A DNA stretch of 64,000 nt. Source: Asterochloris sp. CNOR1. Its lineage: Eukaryota; Chlorophyta; Trebouxiophyceae; Trebouxiales; Trebouxiaceae. The notes beneath the pieces were generated by a model. It did not search any database. It was not told where the DNA came from and saw nothing but the letters and a program-made list of their open reading frames with translations. Position 1 is the stretch's first letter; each line of letters begins with the position of its first letter. Made by a program: the position numbers and the translations under genes. Shown in pieces: positions 19,002 through 31,500 of the stretch. Location of the stretch: the NCBI GenBank assembly GCA_963969365.1, contig OZ017756.1:2666001-2730000 (forward strand), read 5' to 3'.

Positions 19002-19921
19002 CCTGCCAGCAGGTGCAGGCCTGGTCGACAAAGAGAATTTGTAAAACCAATTCAGAACCCGAGTCAACACGCTCGTCAACACTGTCAGTGAGAAAATTTG
19101 CGGGCCATGTCCATCCCCAATGTTGGGTTGATCTAAAATGGAATGTGTGGGGCTGCAACACACCTCCAGGTGACCCTCTCCTGCACGGCTGATGGCAGCA
19201 TGGATGGCTACTGGGGTTGTTGTACCCCAAAACAAACTGGCCACCTTTCCCCATTGTCCCCCGGCTGTCAGCACTTTCTACACCCGGTTTTGAGCATTGA
19301 TCTCACATGCATTGATCTCACATGCAGAGAAGCTTTGCAGACCTGTATGGCGTCCAGCATTGCCGTCATGAAGATCTGACGAGGAGCATGTGATAATCGT
19401 CAGCGTCGTGCAGTCAAGTTGCAACCAGCAGCAGGCACCAGAATATCACTACACATGTGAATTGAGGAAGCACAGTCCTTAAAGGGCAGTTGAGCAGGGG
19501 GCAGCAGGGGGACAAGGATTGAGTTATACTCTACTAGCAACGCAAGCTTCAGGTTCAGGCAAGCCATTTCAGCTTGCAAATATAGGGGAAGGCCGCTGCG
19601 CATCAGATCACTGTTTCAGTGTGCTGTCAGACAAAGATTGGACTGCCATCTTGCCATCACGCCCGCATCAAGCCTCTGCAGAAGTGTACGGCAGACCATA
19701 AGCGGCTCGTGCTCGCAGAAGATGCCCTCAGGATGAGCAACAAGAACAAATGGCAGTTTGAGCTGCAACATGCGCTGGCTTGTCCAACGCATCAAGGATC
19801 AGCCTAGACTTGAGCTGCTGCGCTGGAAAGGCACGCAGTGCATATCACTCAAGCATTCGCCAGCCTTCTCTGAGCAGACATGGATTAAGGTGCCTGCTAA
19901 AGACAGCAAGGCTTGTGCTCA
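19002..19921. other. Region between the Cys-rich gene start and the ODC 3' end
   Basis: No supported gene. It should hold the promoter of the Cys-rich gene and the ODC 3' UTR, both on the minus strand. A 15-bp near-repeat, GATCTCACATGCA, occurs twice at about 19300-19325. A short plus-strand ATG frame near 19734 is too short and isolated to call. Confidence 0.5.
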
Positions 19922-22900
19922 TCACCTACAGACTAGCAACCCAAAGGCTGACACCCACAGGCGCTGTACCCCACCTGAGCAGACATAAAAGAAAGGCGCA
20001 GAGGTGACAGGGAAGCCGTTGAAGTCACAGGCGCCTGCAATGGAGTACGCGCCCATGCTGGGGAAGGCCACCCAGTCACCGTTGCGCAGGTGGGGCAGGG
20101 GGTGCTCCCGCACGATGGTGTCCAGCCCGTCGCAGGTGGGGCCAAACAGGGTCGACCTGCAGGGCAGCATCTCGCAAGATGAGGGATGAGGAGTTGAGGC
20201 CAGAGCAAGCCTGAGCCCACCGCAGAGGACTGACACAGGGGAGCCATGCGGAGCAGGCCTGCAGCAAGGGGCATCCATGAGGATAGAAAGGGTAGTGGGC
20301 AGCACCAACTAGTGAGCACAGGCCTCAGCTTGCAGCAGTACAGGAGATTCATGCGGCAATCCAAAGGGAGAATACTGCAGGTCTCGCTGGACAAGGTGGG
20401 CCTGCCAGGCGTAGATGGTGCCTGCTCAGCTGTGGGTTGAGCCTTCAACTGCAGCAGGGGCTTGGCTGTGTGGTGCACATCCACAGGCTGCTCTAGTCCA
20501 AGATTGGAGTGTGGTAACTCCACTGCTGGGCAGCCTCTGACAAAGCAGCGTGCTGCAGTAGCCACACTTCACAACACCAGCACATTATGAGCTGCTCAGC
20601 TGCAGGCTGACACCAGACATGATGCAGACCTGGCAGCCATGCCTGGGGCAGTCGAGGCGGAGGAAATCTGAGCCAGGCAGTCCTCAGCAAGCCCGGCAGC
20701 ACCCTCTCCAGTGTCACCAGCACTTCAGGCCTTGTAGTGAACACAGGCACCCAGCACATCATGCCTGGGAACAAAGATAGACAACCCCTGCCCACCTGTA
20801 CACGATGCCCTCATCTACCTTTGTGGCACGCCCACAGCAGTGCAGCCTCCTGAAGTCTCGACAACAGACATTTGACAAACCCTTGCCAGCCTGCCTGTAG
20901 GTGATGCCCTGATCCATGCTGAGCCCCAGCAGCCGCAGAAACTTCCTCTCAGCACACGCGCTCCCATATGCAGCTGACCTTTGGATAGTGCACTCCTCTT
21001 CCTTGGTAAGATCTGCATGCTGCGCAGCTCGCTTGCAGGAAGCAGGATAGCTGCAATCAGCCACATGGAATAATGGCCTCACCTGTACATGGTGCCCTCC
21101 TCCTCCTCTGTGACTGCGGGCAGCCTCGGGTCGCGTACCCAGCTGATGCTGGGGTTGGCGTGGTCATACACGATGCAGTTGAGGGAGCCGTAGATGCCGT
21201 CGGACAGCCAGTAATCCACCAGACGATTACCGCCCATGTCCTTGCGCACGCGGTTGCCATAGATGTTGAGAAACAGGCTGGCGCTGGCCTCAGCAAAGTA
21301 CCTGCAGGGAGTTGGCAGACACGATCAGCGGGGCAAGTACAGGGGTGCCTGAAACCACCAGCTAGGGTGTGCCGTTGTAGTGTTGAAAGCTGGCAGGGTC
21401 TTAAAACAGCACCTACGGGAGAGGAGGATGCTCAGTTCAGAAGGACAGGCTGGTCTGACTCTACTGCAAGACAAAGCAAAACATGGCTGCAGGACTTTCA
21501 AGAATTTAGTAGACTGGACTCAAGATGCATGAGGTTCAGTACTTTAGTATGAGCTCAAGCATTGGCTGAGCTTGGCAGTGAGCCCCTCAGGATACAGCCA
21601 TAACGCCTGCTAAGGCTAGCACTGCAGACAGAGCCATACTCCAGTCAGAAACCCTGCTTCAAACCAATATGATTGCTGCTCTTGCAATTAAGCAGTGTTC
21701 AGAGCATGTGTGGCAACGCCTCCACACACCACTGCCTTCAGAACCACTCCTTTCCTGCTGAGGCAGCATCTTCTCAGCCGTGCAACTCCACCCCTGCTGG
21801 TGGGCATCACACCTGCCGGGCTCCGCGATGACGCGCACCCCACTGCCCTCAGGGAAGAACTCCTCCAGCGCAGAGTTGACCGCATGGGGCACGCCCCCCA
21901 GGTCGACGTTCCCGGCCTCATCAAAATTTCCGCCGCAGAAGCCGCCGCCTATGTCCAGGAGGTCCATGCTGAACCCGAGGGCAGCGCCTATGTCAAACAC
22001 GCGGCGAGCCAGGGAGATGGCTGCGGTGAAGGCGCCTGCAGGGGGAAGCCAATGTGGCTGTGAGCGTATGTACACTGCAAGGGCAACTGGTGGTCTTCTG
22101 CCAGTTTGCTGCTGCGTCAGGGGTGGGCCAGGCAGATGGCCTCCACTTCCTACAACAGAAAAGGTTTGCTGAACGGCCTTTACACCACAATCTGCAAAAA
22201 ACTTACAGTACCCGCCAGCAGGGGAGGCAGAAAATTGTTGAAAGACCTACAGCGGCGCCAATTTGAATTGACATTATGGCACAAGAGGACACAATGAACT
22301 GCAGCCAGGGCTCTGCTGGTGGCAGGAGGGTGACGTGAGAAGCAAGGCAAGCTGAGGCCGAAGGCGGAGGTGACATCAACCACATGGCAAGCCAAGGAGA
22401 TGGCCGCTGTGGAGGCACCAGCAGAGCCAAAAGTGACAAACTGAGGTACAGTCGTGACAGGAGAGCGCAGTTGTGGTGCAGGTGCCCATGGGGAGAAGCT
22501 GGGTGTCCATATGTGGCTTTGCCAGGGGCGTAACGCCGTCAGCGCAAAATGTCATGACCTCTCATGTCATGACTGGGTCATCAGAAAGAACAAAAGCCTT
22601 TGCGCAGCATCCACGGGGTCTCACCAGGGTTGGTGGCGCCGCTGCCCACATGGAAGGACACGCCCACCACATTCAGGTCCAGGTCCTTAGCCTTCCCCAG
22701 CAGCCCTGCAGAGTAGCAGCAAGTTTCAGTCGACAGCTCACTGCTGTCTGTGTGGAACACGCCCTGGCATCAAGAGATTTGCTACATAAATGCTTAGTTT
22801 TGCTGTCTGCAAACTCACATAGACGTCCCTGGCAGGCCTGCACGGCATCAATAAGCTCAGTCGGCCAACTTCAAACCCGCGGGAGGGCGCAGCTGGCTGG

Positions 22901-25686
22901 ATGGTGAATGCTGTTGGCCCTCCGCAGGCCTGCACAACAGCAGGGAAGCCCGCAGTCAGGGTGCTGGAGTACGGCAGTCACTGGCTGTCTGGCCCAAGCC
23001 TTCCATGGCAGCCCTGCAGAGCACCAGGATTAGATCTGCAGCAGCTTGGAGCGGGAGGGAACCAGGCGACACCTGTGGGGATCAGCCGGGCAGTGACAGC
23101 TCAGCTGCTGATCTGCATGGCAGCGGGAGGAGCGGTGCTGAGTCTGTCCCGAACCCGATGCCGAAATGGCGATCAGGGACACTGAGATTGACCAAAACGG
23201 CATGTTTGTCCAGATGCTGCTGAAGCACAACAATGCACCAGTGCAGGCGCTCACCCCATGCGTCTGCAGAGTCAGCCCCGCATGTACTGCCGAGCTGGCA
23301 GCCACAGCCACAGCAGGCAAGATTGTGCAAGCGCAGTGCTCTGCCACTACGCATGCCCCATAATGCACCGGTGGAGTCCATGCAATGATGTGCTTCAGGC
23401 TTGCTAGCTGGTGCAGATCAGCAACACTTTGCGGCAAGCAGCTCACCCCAGCAAGGCGTCCATAGGGTCGGCCCCAGAGTTGTTGCCCAGCTGGCACCTG
23501 CAAGCGCAGTGCTCCAGCACGAAGCATGCTCCCGAATGCAACCAGGACAACCCCCATGCACAGACGCCCTTCAAGCTTGCTACCTGGTGCAGCTCAGCAG
23601 CACTTCGTGACAAGGAGCTCACCCAGGGCGTCCACAGGGTCGGCCCCAAATTTGTTGCCCAGCTGGCAGCGCGCCTGAGTGTCATCAGCGCGGATGCGCA
23701 GCAGCAGCTTGGTCTGGGGGTGCCACTGCTGGACCTGCATGAGACTTCACACCAGCTCAGATCCACTGCACCGTGTGACTTGGCTGCAGGCTCTGCAGCA
23801 ATGAGATGGCCTGACAGAGCCAGCGCCTGACGCTTACATGAATGCAGCCCCGATGCTGTAGCCAGAAGTCACAGCTTTGGTTGTTTCATCTTGCAGCAGC
23901 TTGCTTGGGGCCGCCACCTCAAGATCTGTGGAGGCACTACCATCAGCATGGGCCAGATCTTGCAGGCCCAAATAAGGCGTTTTAAAGGATATAACGCAAT
24001 TGAGGTGGGCTGCAGGAGCGAAGCAGCAGGTGCCGCCACGCGGCATGAACAGGCACCTACAGCTGCTCAAGCCGCTCTATACAATAAATTTGCAGGGGCA
24101 TACTGTAGCTGGTGTCAAGGCTTGATGCAGTAGCTGCTGCCAGGGTGAGTCCTTGTCTTACCACAGGTGCAGCCCAGAAAGGCAAGCCCAGTGCTGACCT
24201 TGAGCAGCTCGCTCTCAGTGTCAAAGGTGGTCATGTTGACGCCGTGGGCAGCCGCAAACTTGATCTGGGCGGGCGGCTTGCAGGGGTGAGCGTAGACTAT
24301 GCGGTCCACTGGCACCCCTACAGAAAGGGGCGCATGAATCCGTCAGCATGCATTGTCCCAGCACTTGATGTGCAAATTGGAGAGGCTGAGGCTGAGGCTG
24401 AAACACTGATGGTGACCAGAGCGCCTTTCAGATACAACCTTTTCAGGTAAAAGGTGCGCTGGTCACCACCATTCCCTCAGCCTCTGCCCTTCAACAACAC
24501 CTAGCTTCTGTTGGGACTGCACCACAACTATCCAAGGCTTGTGAGCGCCTCATGCGGCTGGCAGAGAGCCAATCTGGACTGAAGAGAGGAAAGGGGAGCC
24601 TCCCGCCCCCTCCCCCCAACAACCTTGCCAAGCTTTCATGCCATCGAACTCACCAAGGCTGGTGACCATCTCGATCTCGCCCTGGCTGGCGCAGTCAAAG
24701 CCGGAACCCATCGCGGCCAGGACGCCCATCATGGCCAGATTGGGGTGGCACTTGACCGCGTAAAAGGGCTTCACACGTGGCATCATTTCCAGCCACGCCC
24801 GGTGCAGCCTCACCTGCAAGCAGACACAGGGAGACATCAACCTCGCCAGCTAAATGTTTCACCTTCAGCAGCAAGGCATAAGGGCACAGAGCCTGCAGCT
24901 GCAGACGTGTGAGGCAAAGATTACTCCTGTTCGGCAGTGTGTGATGAGGGCAGGGCTGGAAGCCACGTCCAGCGCAGCCGCACCTGCAGGCAGAGATGTA
25001 AGGCACCAGGCTTGCTCAGCTGCGTAAATTTCAACAGTTTGTAGAGAGGGCAGTTGCCAACAGCTATTTGCTAGAAGCCGCAACCGCTGCATCTGCACCT
25101 GCAGTCAGGCCCATGACATGCAAGCTGTTCTCCAGATTGTGTTAACACAAAGCCCAATCTGGGCAGTGCCCCCACAGACTAGCCCTGCTTAAGGAAATTG
25201 CCGGCTTTCTTGGAGGCCAATTTGCTGACCTTCAGGCTCAGCGCCTCTGTTCCTGCTGCATGAGGCCCCATGCATTGTACTCCTGACCAACAGCAGGGTA
25301 GAGCAGCTCACCACGACCCCAAGGTCCATCACGTAGAAGCTGTGCTCCAGGTCGTGCTGCGCAATCATGCGCTGAGCGTACGCCTCCAGAGCAGCCTGCA
25401 TTCTCAGACATTGCATCTCAGTGCATCTTCTCTGGAGCTGCAGTCAGGGCAGCACATGTTTGTGGCGACCATCTGGCAGACAGTGAGATAGTGAAGCAGC
25501 CAGCTGGCAGGCAACAGTGCCTTGCGACCAAACTGTCAGTGCAGACAGCATGTGTACCAGTGCACCTGAGTCTGAGGTCGCCAGTGAACCAGGACAGCCA
25601 GGCCCCAACGACCGCCCAACACACATGCACCTCAGAATGATCACCTGGGACCCAGAGGGGATGAAGGCAGTCTGATGGGCCGCCAT
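19922..25686 (-). CDS. ODC: Ornithine decarboxylase (PLP fold III), 424 aa
   Basis: Nine exons in phase: 25686-25645 (from ATG), 25395-25312, 24813-24654, 24317-24199, 23734-23623, 22705-22625, 22035-21813, 21301-21083, 20156-19922. Signature residues: [10 protein letters not shown] with the PLP-binding lysine, [35 protein letters not shown], the catalytic cysteine in GPTCDGLD, and MGAYSIAG near the C-terminus. The enzyme decarboxylates ornithine to putrescine, the entry to polyamine synthesis, as a cytosolic homodimer with shared active sites. Total length suits eukaryotic ODC. The first exon is open upstream of the chosen ATG (the acidic stretch GSDSEDSDAAET reads through), so an N-terminal extension from an upstream exon is possible. 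Stop-codon read in the last exon gives a short tail after FFYVCSG. Introns contain several decayed copies of exon boundaries, listed separately. Confidence 0.93.
20790..21110. repeat. Three intronic ghosts of the ODC exon-8 tail and donor, period about 95 bp
   Basis: The live exon end (EEEGTMYR then GTGAGG, about 21083) is followed in the intron by copies near 20990 (KEEECTIQR), 20894 (MDQGITYR) and 20799 (KVDEGIVYR). Spacing of 93-96 bp and protein-level likeness show a decayed tandem array. Confidence 0.8.
22320..22435 (-). repeat. Ghost of the ODC exon-7 5' end in the upstream intron
   Basis: The minus strand reads [20 protein letters not shown], then AFGLSL, against the live exon at 22035 ([20 protein letters not shown], then GFSM). 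The copy lies about 390 bp upstream in transcript sense. It is in frame with itself but diverged. Confidence 0.8.
23220..23740. repeat. Three-copy array of an ODC exon-5 boundary, period about 176 bp
   Basis: The live unit begins at about 23572 and includes the exon end and donor near 23623. Decayed copies begin at about 23396 and 23220. Shared pieces are CTTGCTA(C/G)CTGGTGCAG and AGGGTCGGCCCCA. The copies lie downstream in transcript sense, within the following intron. Confidence 0.8.
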
Positions 25687-27626
25687 GCAGGCAGCAGGCC
25701 CGCGCACGCCTCCAAAGAGGGCGCCGGTGGGGCTGGGCTCGACATCAAACACCGGCTCCACTGCCTCCACGGAGAAGACGGTCTCTGCTGCGTCCGAGTC
25801 CTCGCTGTCGCTGCCCACGCGGTCAGCCTGCTGGGCCGTGATGGTCCAGGACTGCAGGCACCAGCAGCAGCAGGTTCAGCAGTGCCTCCCCATAAGGCTG
25901 CTTGGAATGCGCTCAGTGAGGCCAAGCTTCAGGGATCCCCCACAGCATGGCGGCGAAGTACGCGTCTCCCTGCAGCACAAGGAGCAGACGCCTGCACTGC
26001 CCAGGCTGCGGGCAGCAGCAGGCCAGCCACTGGTGGGCACAGGAGTTGCCCCCTTCCCCGCCTCCTCTTTCCAGAGCCTCCACAAGAGGCAAGTCCAGGG
26101 CTCTTTGTGGTGGCATCCATTCAAGCTGCAGGCGACGACTGGCTGGCCCCTGACAGCTTTGGTTTGCGCCCCTTCCTGCCCTGCAGAGATGCTTGCTGTC
26201 AGTCCAAGGTCTGCGTGTTGTTGCTGCATATACCAGCCTGCAGCCGGCAGCAGTGCTCGTGCAGCAGCCAGACTGCCAGGCCGCTTCAGAGCCTGGCTGT
26301 TGAGGCTGCTCACAGCCTGCAGGCAGCAGCAGGCCAGTCACGGAGCGCTGGCACGCCTACACCATGCCATCTTGGTCCCACAGAGTTCGGGTCTGCTGCA
26401 ATGGGCCCGTCCAAGGAGCAGGCAGCCCCAACTCCAAGTACATGATGGGGTGTGTGCCCCCTGCACATCGACAAGTTGCCCAGACATTGCCCTGGAAGGA
26501 ACACATGCTGCAGCCAGGGACAGCTGGGCGTCAGTTGGGCTGCGGTAAGGCAGGACGCGCATGCCTGTGGCAGGCTGAGCCAGCTGCCAGGTACCCTGTT
26601 GTGGCGCCCCAGCACACCTGCAGCGCCAGCGGGGCCATCTGGGCAGGGGCTGAGCCATCTAATCAACGGCTGACAGGGCGCTGACACGCCAGCTCTGCTG
26701 CACAGCATGAATCAGCTTGGGGTGCTGTGATGGACTGCTATGCGTGGGATGCTTGCTGTCCGCTCCTGCTGGCCGCAATCACCTTGCTGTCTCGCTTCCT
26801 CCAGAAGCAGGCAGCAACTGCCCAGCCAATGGCAGCCACAGATGGACAGCATGGCGGCTGGCACCTGGCACAAACATGCGCTGTGCAGGATCCCAGGATG
26901 CAAACCAAGCTCACAACCTGCTTTGGTGGCCTTCTGATGTGGCATCAGCCTTGAGAACAATGTGGTGGGCTGCGCACTGGTAATATCAGAGTGAGCCTGA
27001 TTGCTTGCCTGGTCGCTCCCAGCCATGCAGGAGACGAAATGCTCCTGCTTCCCAACAGCTCCCTTGGCCATTGCGCGCCCGCCCACGTCCACGCTCATGG
27101 AGGCGTGTCCTGATGCTTGAGAGGCAACCGGGAGGCCACCCAAACAGCGCTGAGCATTCGTTGAAGCGAGCAAACCGGTGGAAGTGCCCTGCCTCCCTTA
27201 GGTCAGGGGCTTTCTCCCCCCAGAAGAGAAGTGGATCCGGCCTCTTCAGGGGAGCACCCTTGAATCAAGGGCCTTGATATCCTAAGCATCTGGCATCTCC
27301 ACTTGACACAGCCTGACATCTGGGATTGGGCTGCTCCTCCGTCTGATGCAGTTTCGACACGTACTCTACCACATGCAAGGCACTGAGCCAGGGCATTTTG
27401 CGTCTCGCGTGTCAGCAGGGCAGGCTGTCCTCGTCTATTCAACAATCGTCAATACCTTACTTGGAGTCATCAGCAGACGTGAAAGACAGCTGTGCAAGCC
27501 CCATGTCTGCAGGGTCTAGAGCATGATCACTGCAAGACAGGGTATCAGTCACATTCCCACACAAATATTAAGCCTGCAGAGCCAGAACAGCCATAAGCTC
27601 AAGGCTTACTTGAGGAGCCCACGACG
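25687..27626. other. ODC upstream region, no confident gene
   Basis: About 1.9 kb rich in CAGC. Long open frames on both strands here look like compositional shadows. A minus-strand exon near 27098-27010 starting MSVDVGGRAMAKGAVGKQ might be an upstream exon of ODC or of another transcript, but I found no GT donor that joins it in phase. The ODC promoter should lie in this stretch. Confidence 0.4.
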
Positions 27627-28411
27627 ATGCGCTCAGCAGAGCTCAAGTCTGCAAAGGGCGTTCCGTACATGTCCCAGCTCACCTGCATGGACATGCTGAG
27701 GGGTGTGCAGCACTACTTGCGCTCAGAGGTGCATTTGTGCATGCTCAACCACCACTGTTGCGAGCTGACAGCTATGAGGATTCCGCATTATGCATATGTG
27801 TTGCAATGCACCTCACCTGGTCCCTCAGGTCTGCGGCTGTGACTGCCGCCGTGGGCCTGGCGGACATGGCGGCTGTGCAGCTTGCGAGTGAGGTGTCAGC
27901 TAGATATTTTCAAGCCAGAGGCAGCTGTTTGGGAACAGAGATGAGTGAACATCAATGGACCAGTCAGCAAACTCACCTTTGGGCAGCCAATGAGCAGCGT
28001 CTTTTGGGCATTGGCAGTCAAAGGGGCTCCAGTGCCCTATATACATTGTCTTGCATGCACTCGTCACCGTCTTGTCACAGGCAGTACTTGAAAGGTCCTT
28101 CTGCTGTGTGGGCAGCAGCATACGCAGTGCTGCTACGCATCACTTGTGGAGGCTGCATGAACTTGGCTGAGTTGCAATACATCGAAGCAGATCGAGCTCT
28201 CAAGCATCAATTGGCGCATGGAGGAGGAGGCATGGGCTGGCAGCCAGCTATTCCCCTGATGACATTGTGGTCCTGGCATGTTCACTGCATCTGAAGGTTA
28301 CCTAGGTAGCAGGCCTGCTGCCGCCTCCGGCTTGCAGGCTTCAAAGCTGCTTTCCAAAGCTCAGTCCATGCTGACCACCATGCAAGACCAGCAAGGTAGG
28401 CAAAATGTGTG
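27627..28411 (+). CDS. Possible small spliced gene, unknown, low confidence
   Basis: A plus-strand ATG at 27627 opens MRSAELKSAKGVPYMSQLT and reaches a GTGCAT donor at about 27729. A later exon-like piece near 27831-27889 reads SAAVTAAVGLADMAAVQLAS. A terminal piece after CTTGCAG at about 28337 reads ASKLLSKAQSMLTTMQDQQ and stops at 28411. The Ala/Ser/Met helical bias of the last two pieces looks coding. The first junction does not close cleanly in phase with the sites I chose, so exon limits are uncertain. It would face the GDPD gene tail to tail. Confidence 0.3.
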
Positions 28412-28501
28412 AGCCTTCACAGTGGCTTCAAACAGCGGCATGCTGATGATGGGCAGAACATGTTCAGATGTAACAGCAGAGGCAGGGACTTAAGGCTAGC
28501 A

Positions 28502-31500
28502 TCAGACAGCCCCGTTTGAAACTCCCTGCCGAAAGTGGCCATCTTCATGAGGGAAACGTCTTGTGTCAGGCATCTCGAAGGTCTGCACATCCTGTAGATT
28601 GTCATATTGCCGCCGGCGCCGCCAGCGTTGCCACAGAGCCCACAGTATGCAGGACAGTGGGCCTCCCACCACCAGCACCAGCACAACAATGATGAAGACA
28701 AACAGGATTGAGTGGCCCCGCGCCTGCTCAGCCTGCTCATTGCTCCTTTCCTTCTGCGCCTCGGGTGTGCTCAGGGTGCTACTCCACCAGGCCACAGCTG
28801 TGGCGGGGCAGTCAGTGAACAAGCCATCAATGCCCAGGCTGCCATTTGGGCCAGCATAGTAGTCAAGCTCGGCAGCCGGGTCCGCGGCAAAGTCAATGGG
28901 CTGGAAACGCGCCTGCAGAGCAGCGGAAGGCCTCATTCGACATTTTCCTGTCGAGCATGAGACTGAAAAGTTGCCTGCAGGATGTTGTAAGCCCCAGGCT
29001 GCTATGCGCAGGAGGGAAGCATGCTGCTTGCTGCCAGGCTGCCAGGGGATGTGTGTCATCCTGCCAGCAGATCAACAGCAGACACGGCTTGGCACCCACA
29101 GAGCGTGAGCGGGCAGGAGCTGGTACACAGCACAATGTGCTGGCAGAAGCGGATGTGAAGTGGTGCAGAGCAGAGTGTGGTGGCAGAAGCGAGCTTGAGG
29201 GGCTAAGCAGGCCCAGCACAGGAGGAGGAGCAGCTCCACTCCTTTGACATTGGGGCTTACCATCCCTGTGGCAGCAAAGAACCAGATCTCCCCCACAGCC
29301 TTGCTCGCACAGCGTGGGCAGACTTTTGCTGGAGCTGTGCAGCACCAGAGCTTCAAAGCCAGTTCACACCTCTTGCTGCTCCTGGCTGTGCTGTGACTGT
29401 GGCAAAGTCAGGCGGTGTGCCTGGAATGTCAAGGTGCAGCATTGCCAACATAAAAAGTTCAAAAAAATCTCCAAGCCTCACCTCAAGCAGAAAGTCCAGG
29501 CAGAAGGCCGCAAGCCAGCAGCTCCTGCTGCCCGCTATTCACAACTCTGCACTCACTGCACCATCTGCCAAAGCCAATCTTGTCGAGGGCCAAGGGGCAC
29601 TGACCCGGCCTCACTTACAGTAGAGGTCATGGGCAGAAGTCTTCTGGCCAGCGGTCCCTGTCGCCCAGCAGTTGCTGCCAGGTGGCAAAGTGTCACAGTG
29701 TCCCAGCCTCACCTCAGAGCGGAAAGTGTAGGCAAAGGTCTTCAGGCCGGCAGCCTTTGCATTGGCCACCAGCTGGCTGGGGAAGGCGTTCCCGTCCCGC
29801 AGGCGGCTCAGGGGGTGCTGCAGACGCCCGCTGCAGGAGGTGCCAATGTCCGAGCAGGTGGGGTCAGCATGCATGCCACACTCCTCTGCAAAGCCCGCTG
29901 GTGCGAGACCTGCCTGCAGGCAGGTGTAGTGGCATGGCTTTTCTGGAGAGGCAGTGTTGCCACAGGCTGATTGAGAGACACATTCAAGCCTTCCAGTGCA
30001 CAGCCTGCCAGTTCCAGAGCAGCCTGCAGGCAAGCGTGGTGATTTGGTTGAGCTTTCGGGTGCGTCCAGGCAGACAACTGCCAGTTCTGCCCCAGGTGTG
30101 TTCTGCAGCATGTGGCATTCGTAAGCAAAGCCTGGTGGCGCAAGACCTGCCTGGAGGGCTAGCATTGTGATACGGTTGGAGCATGGCTGCTGCACAAGAC
30201 AATGCCAGCACAGGCCGGCTCTTGAGGAGTGCTGGGCTCCTCAACAGACTGCTCTGCAACCTGCAGGTAGAGGCATGCTTGCACGATTTACATGCACACC
30301 AGTGCTGATGTCGGTGCAAGAGGGCTCTGCAGGCATGCTGCACTCCTCTGCGAGGTTCAGGCTGCCTGCACGCAAACACGTGACCTGAAGCCAAGCATGG
30401 CTCTCTTCAATTTTGCTTATGTCGGTGCAGGTGGGCTCTGCAGCATGTTGCACCCCTCTGCAAATTGCGCTGGCACAGAGCCAAACACGAAGGTGGTGAT
30501 TGCCTGGTTGTTAGGACTCCTCTGCAAAGCCTGCAGGTGCCAGGCAGCAGGGACGTCAGCAAGCAAGTCAGGCTGGTGACAGGCCCAGCATGAGCCTGTG
30601 CTGGCAGCTCCTGCTGGTCTCTACTTAGATGCGAGGCAGCCACCACTGCTGGTGGGTTAGGGTACAAACCCTGATATGGAAATGTGCTGGCTGACAGGGC
30701 GCCCAGGACTGTCAAACCCCTGCAGTTGCAAATTCAAACTGTGCTTGATAAGCACGTGTCCAGACACAAGTTGTTGGAGGTCAAGTGGCATGCCCGATGT
30801 TGAAATGTGCAGCATGTTGCCATGCACCTCGTGTTGGGTCCAATGGCATGCCCCTTGCTGCATGGTTGGCATGTGGCCAAGCACCCGAGTTGGAGCTGAT
30901 GGATGCCCAACCTCTGCGTGTCTGCAATGTTCACAGGCAGCCCGTGTTGGGTCCAATGGCGTGTCCCTCTCTGCAGGTCTGGCAGGTGCCCATGTTCTGC
31001 ATGTCTGGCATGTTTCCAGGCACACACCTTGTCAGGGCCAATGGCGTGCCCAAATTCTGCGAAAGCCTCCAAGTCGCTGAGGGCCACGCTGGCGCTGCAG
31101 TTGAGGAGCCAGACGAGGGGCGTGCTGCCCATGTCGGTTGCCCTGAGAGCAGTGCTCAGCTTCTCCAGAGACTGCAGCACAGAGGGGGTGCAGGGCATGG
31201 GGTGCTGCTGCTGCTAGGGCAAAACCTTGAAGAGGGCTGCTCTCTGTGTCGGGCCTGCTGATCTGCAGCAGACGCTTTGTCAGAGAGCTGCATGCAGGGA
31301 AGACAACCATGGTATCCAAGGCAAGCAGATGGGCCAAGGGGGCACTGGAGTAGCTCAAAAGCCACTGCAGCAAAGTGCACAGATGCAGGACAGCAGGACA
31401 GCACAGGCCCCTCTCAGAGTAGACATGTCCATGAACTCTGGGCTTAGCCCCCTGCTGCATCATCTCTGACACTCCAGAACACATGGGACAAAGCCTGCAC

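Noticed and set aside
19734-19807. Short plus-strand frame MSNKNKWQFELQHALA
   Set aside because: Helical-looking but isolated, with no partner exons or supported splice sites.
25675-26548. Two plus-strand open frames of 256 and 287 aa
   Set aside because: They overlap each other and the antisense of the ODC first exon. Composition is Ala/Gln/Ser from CAGC-rich DNA, with no recognisable domain or splice logic.
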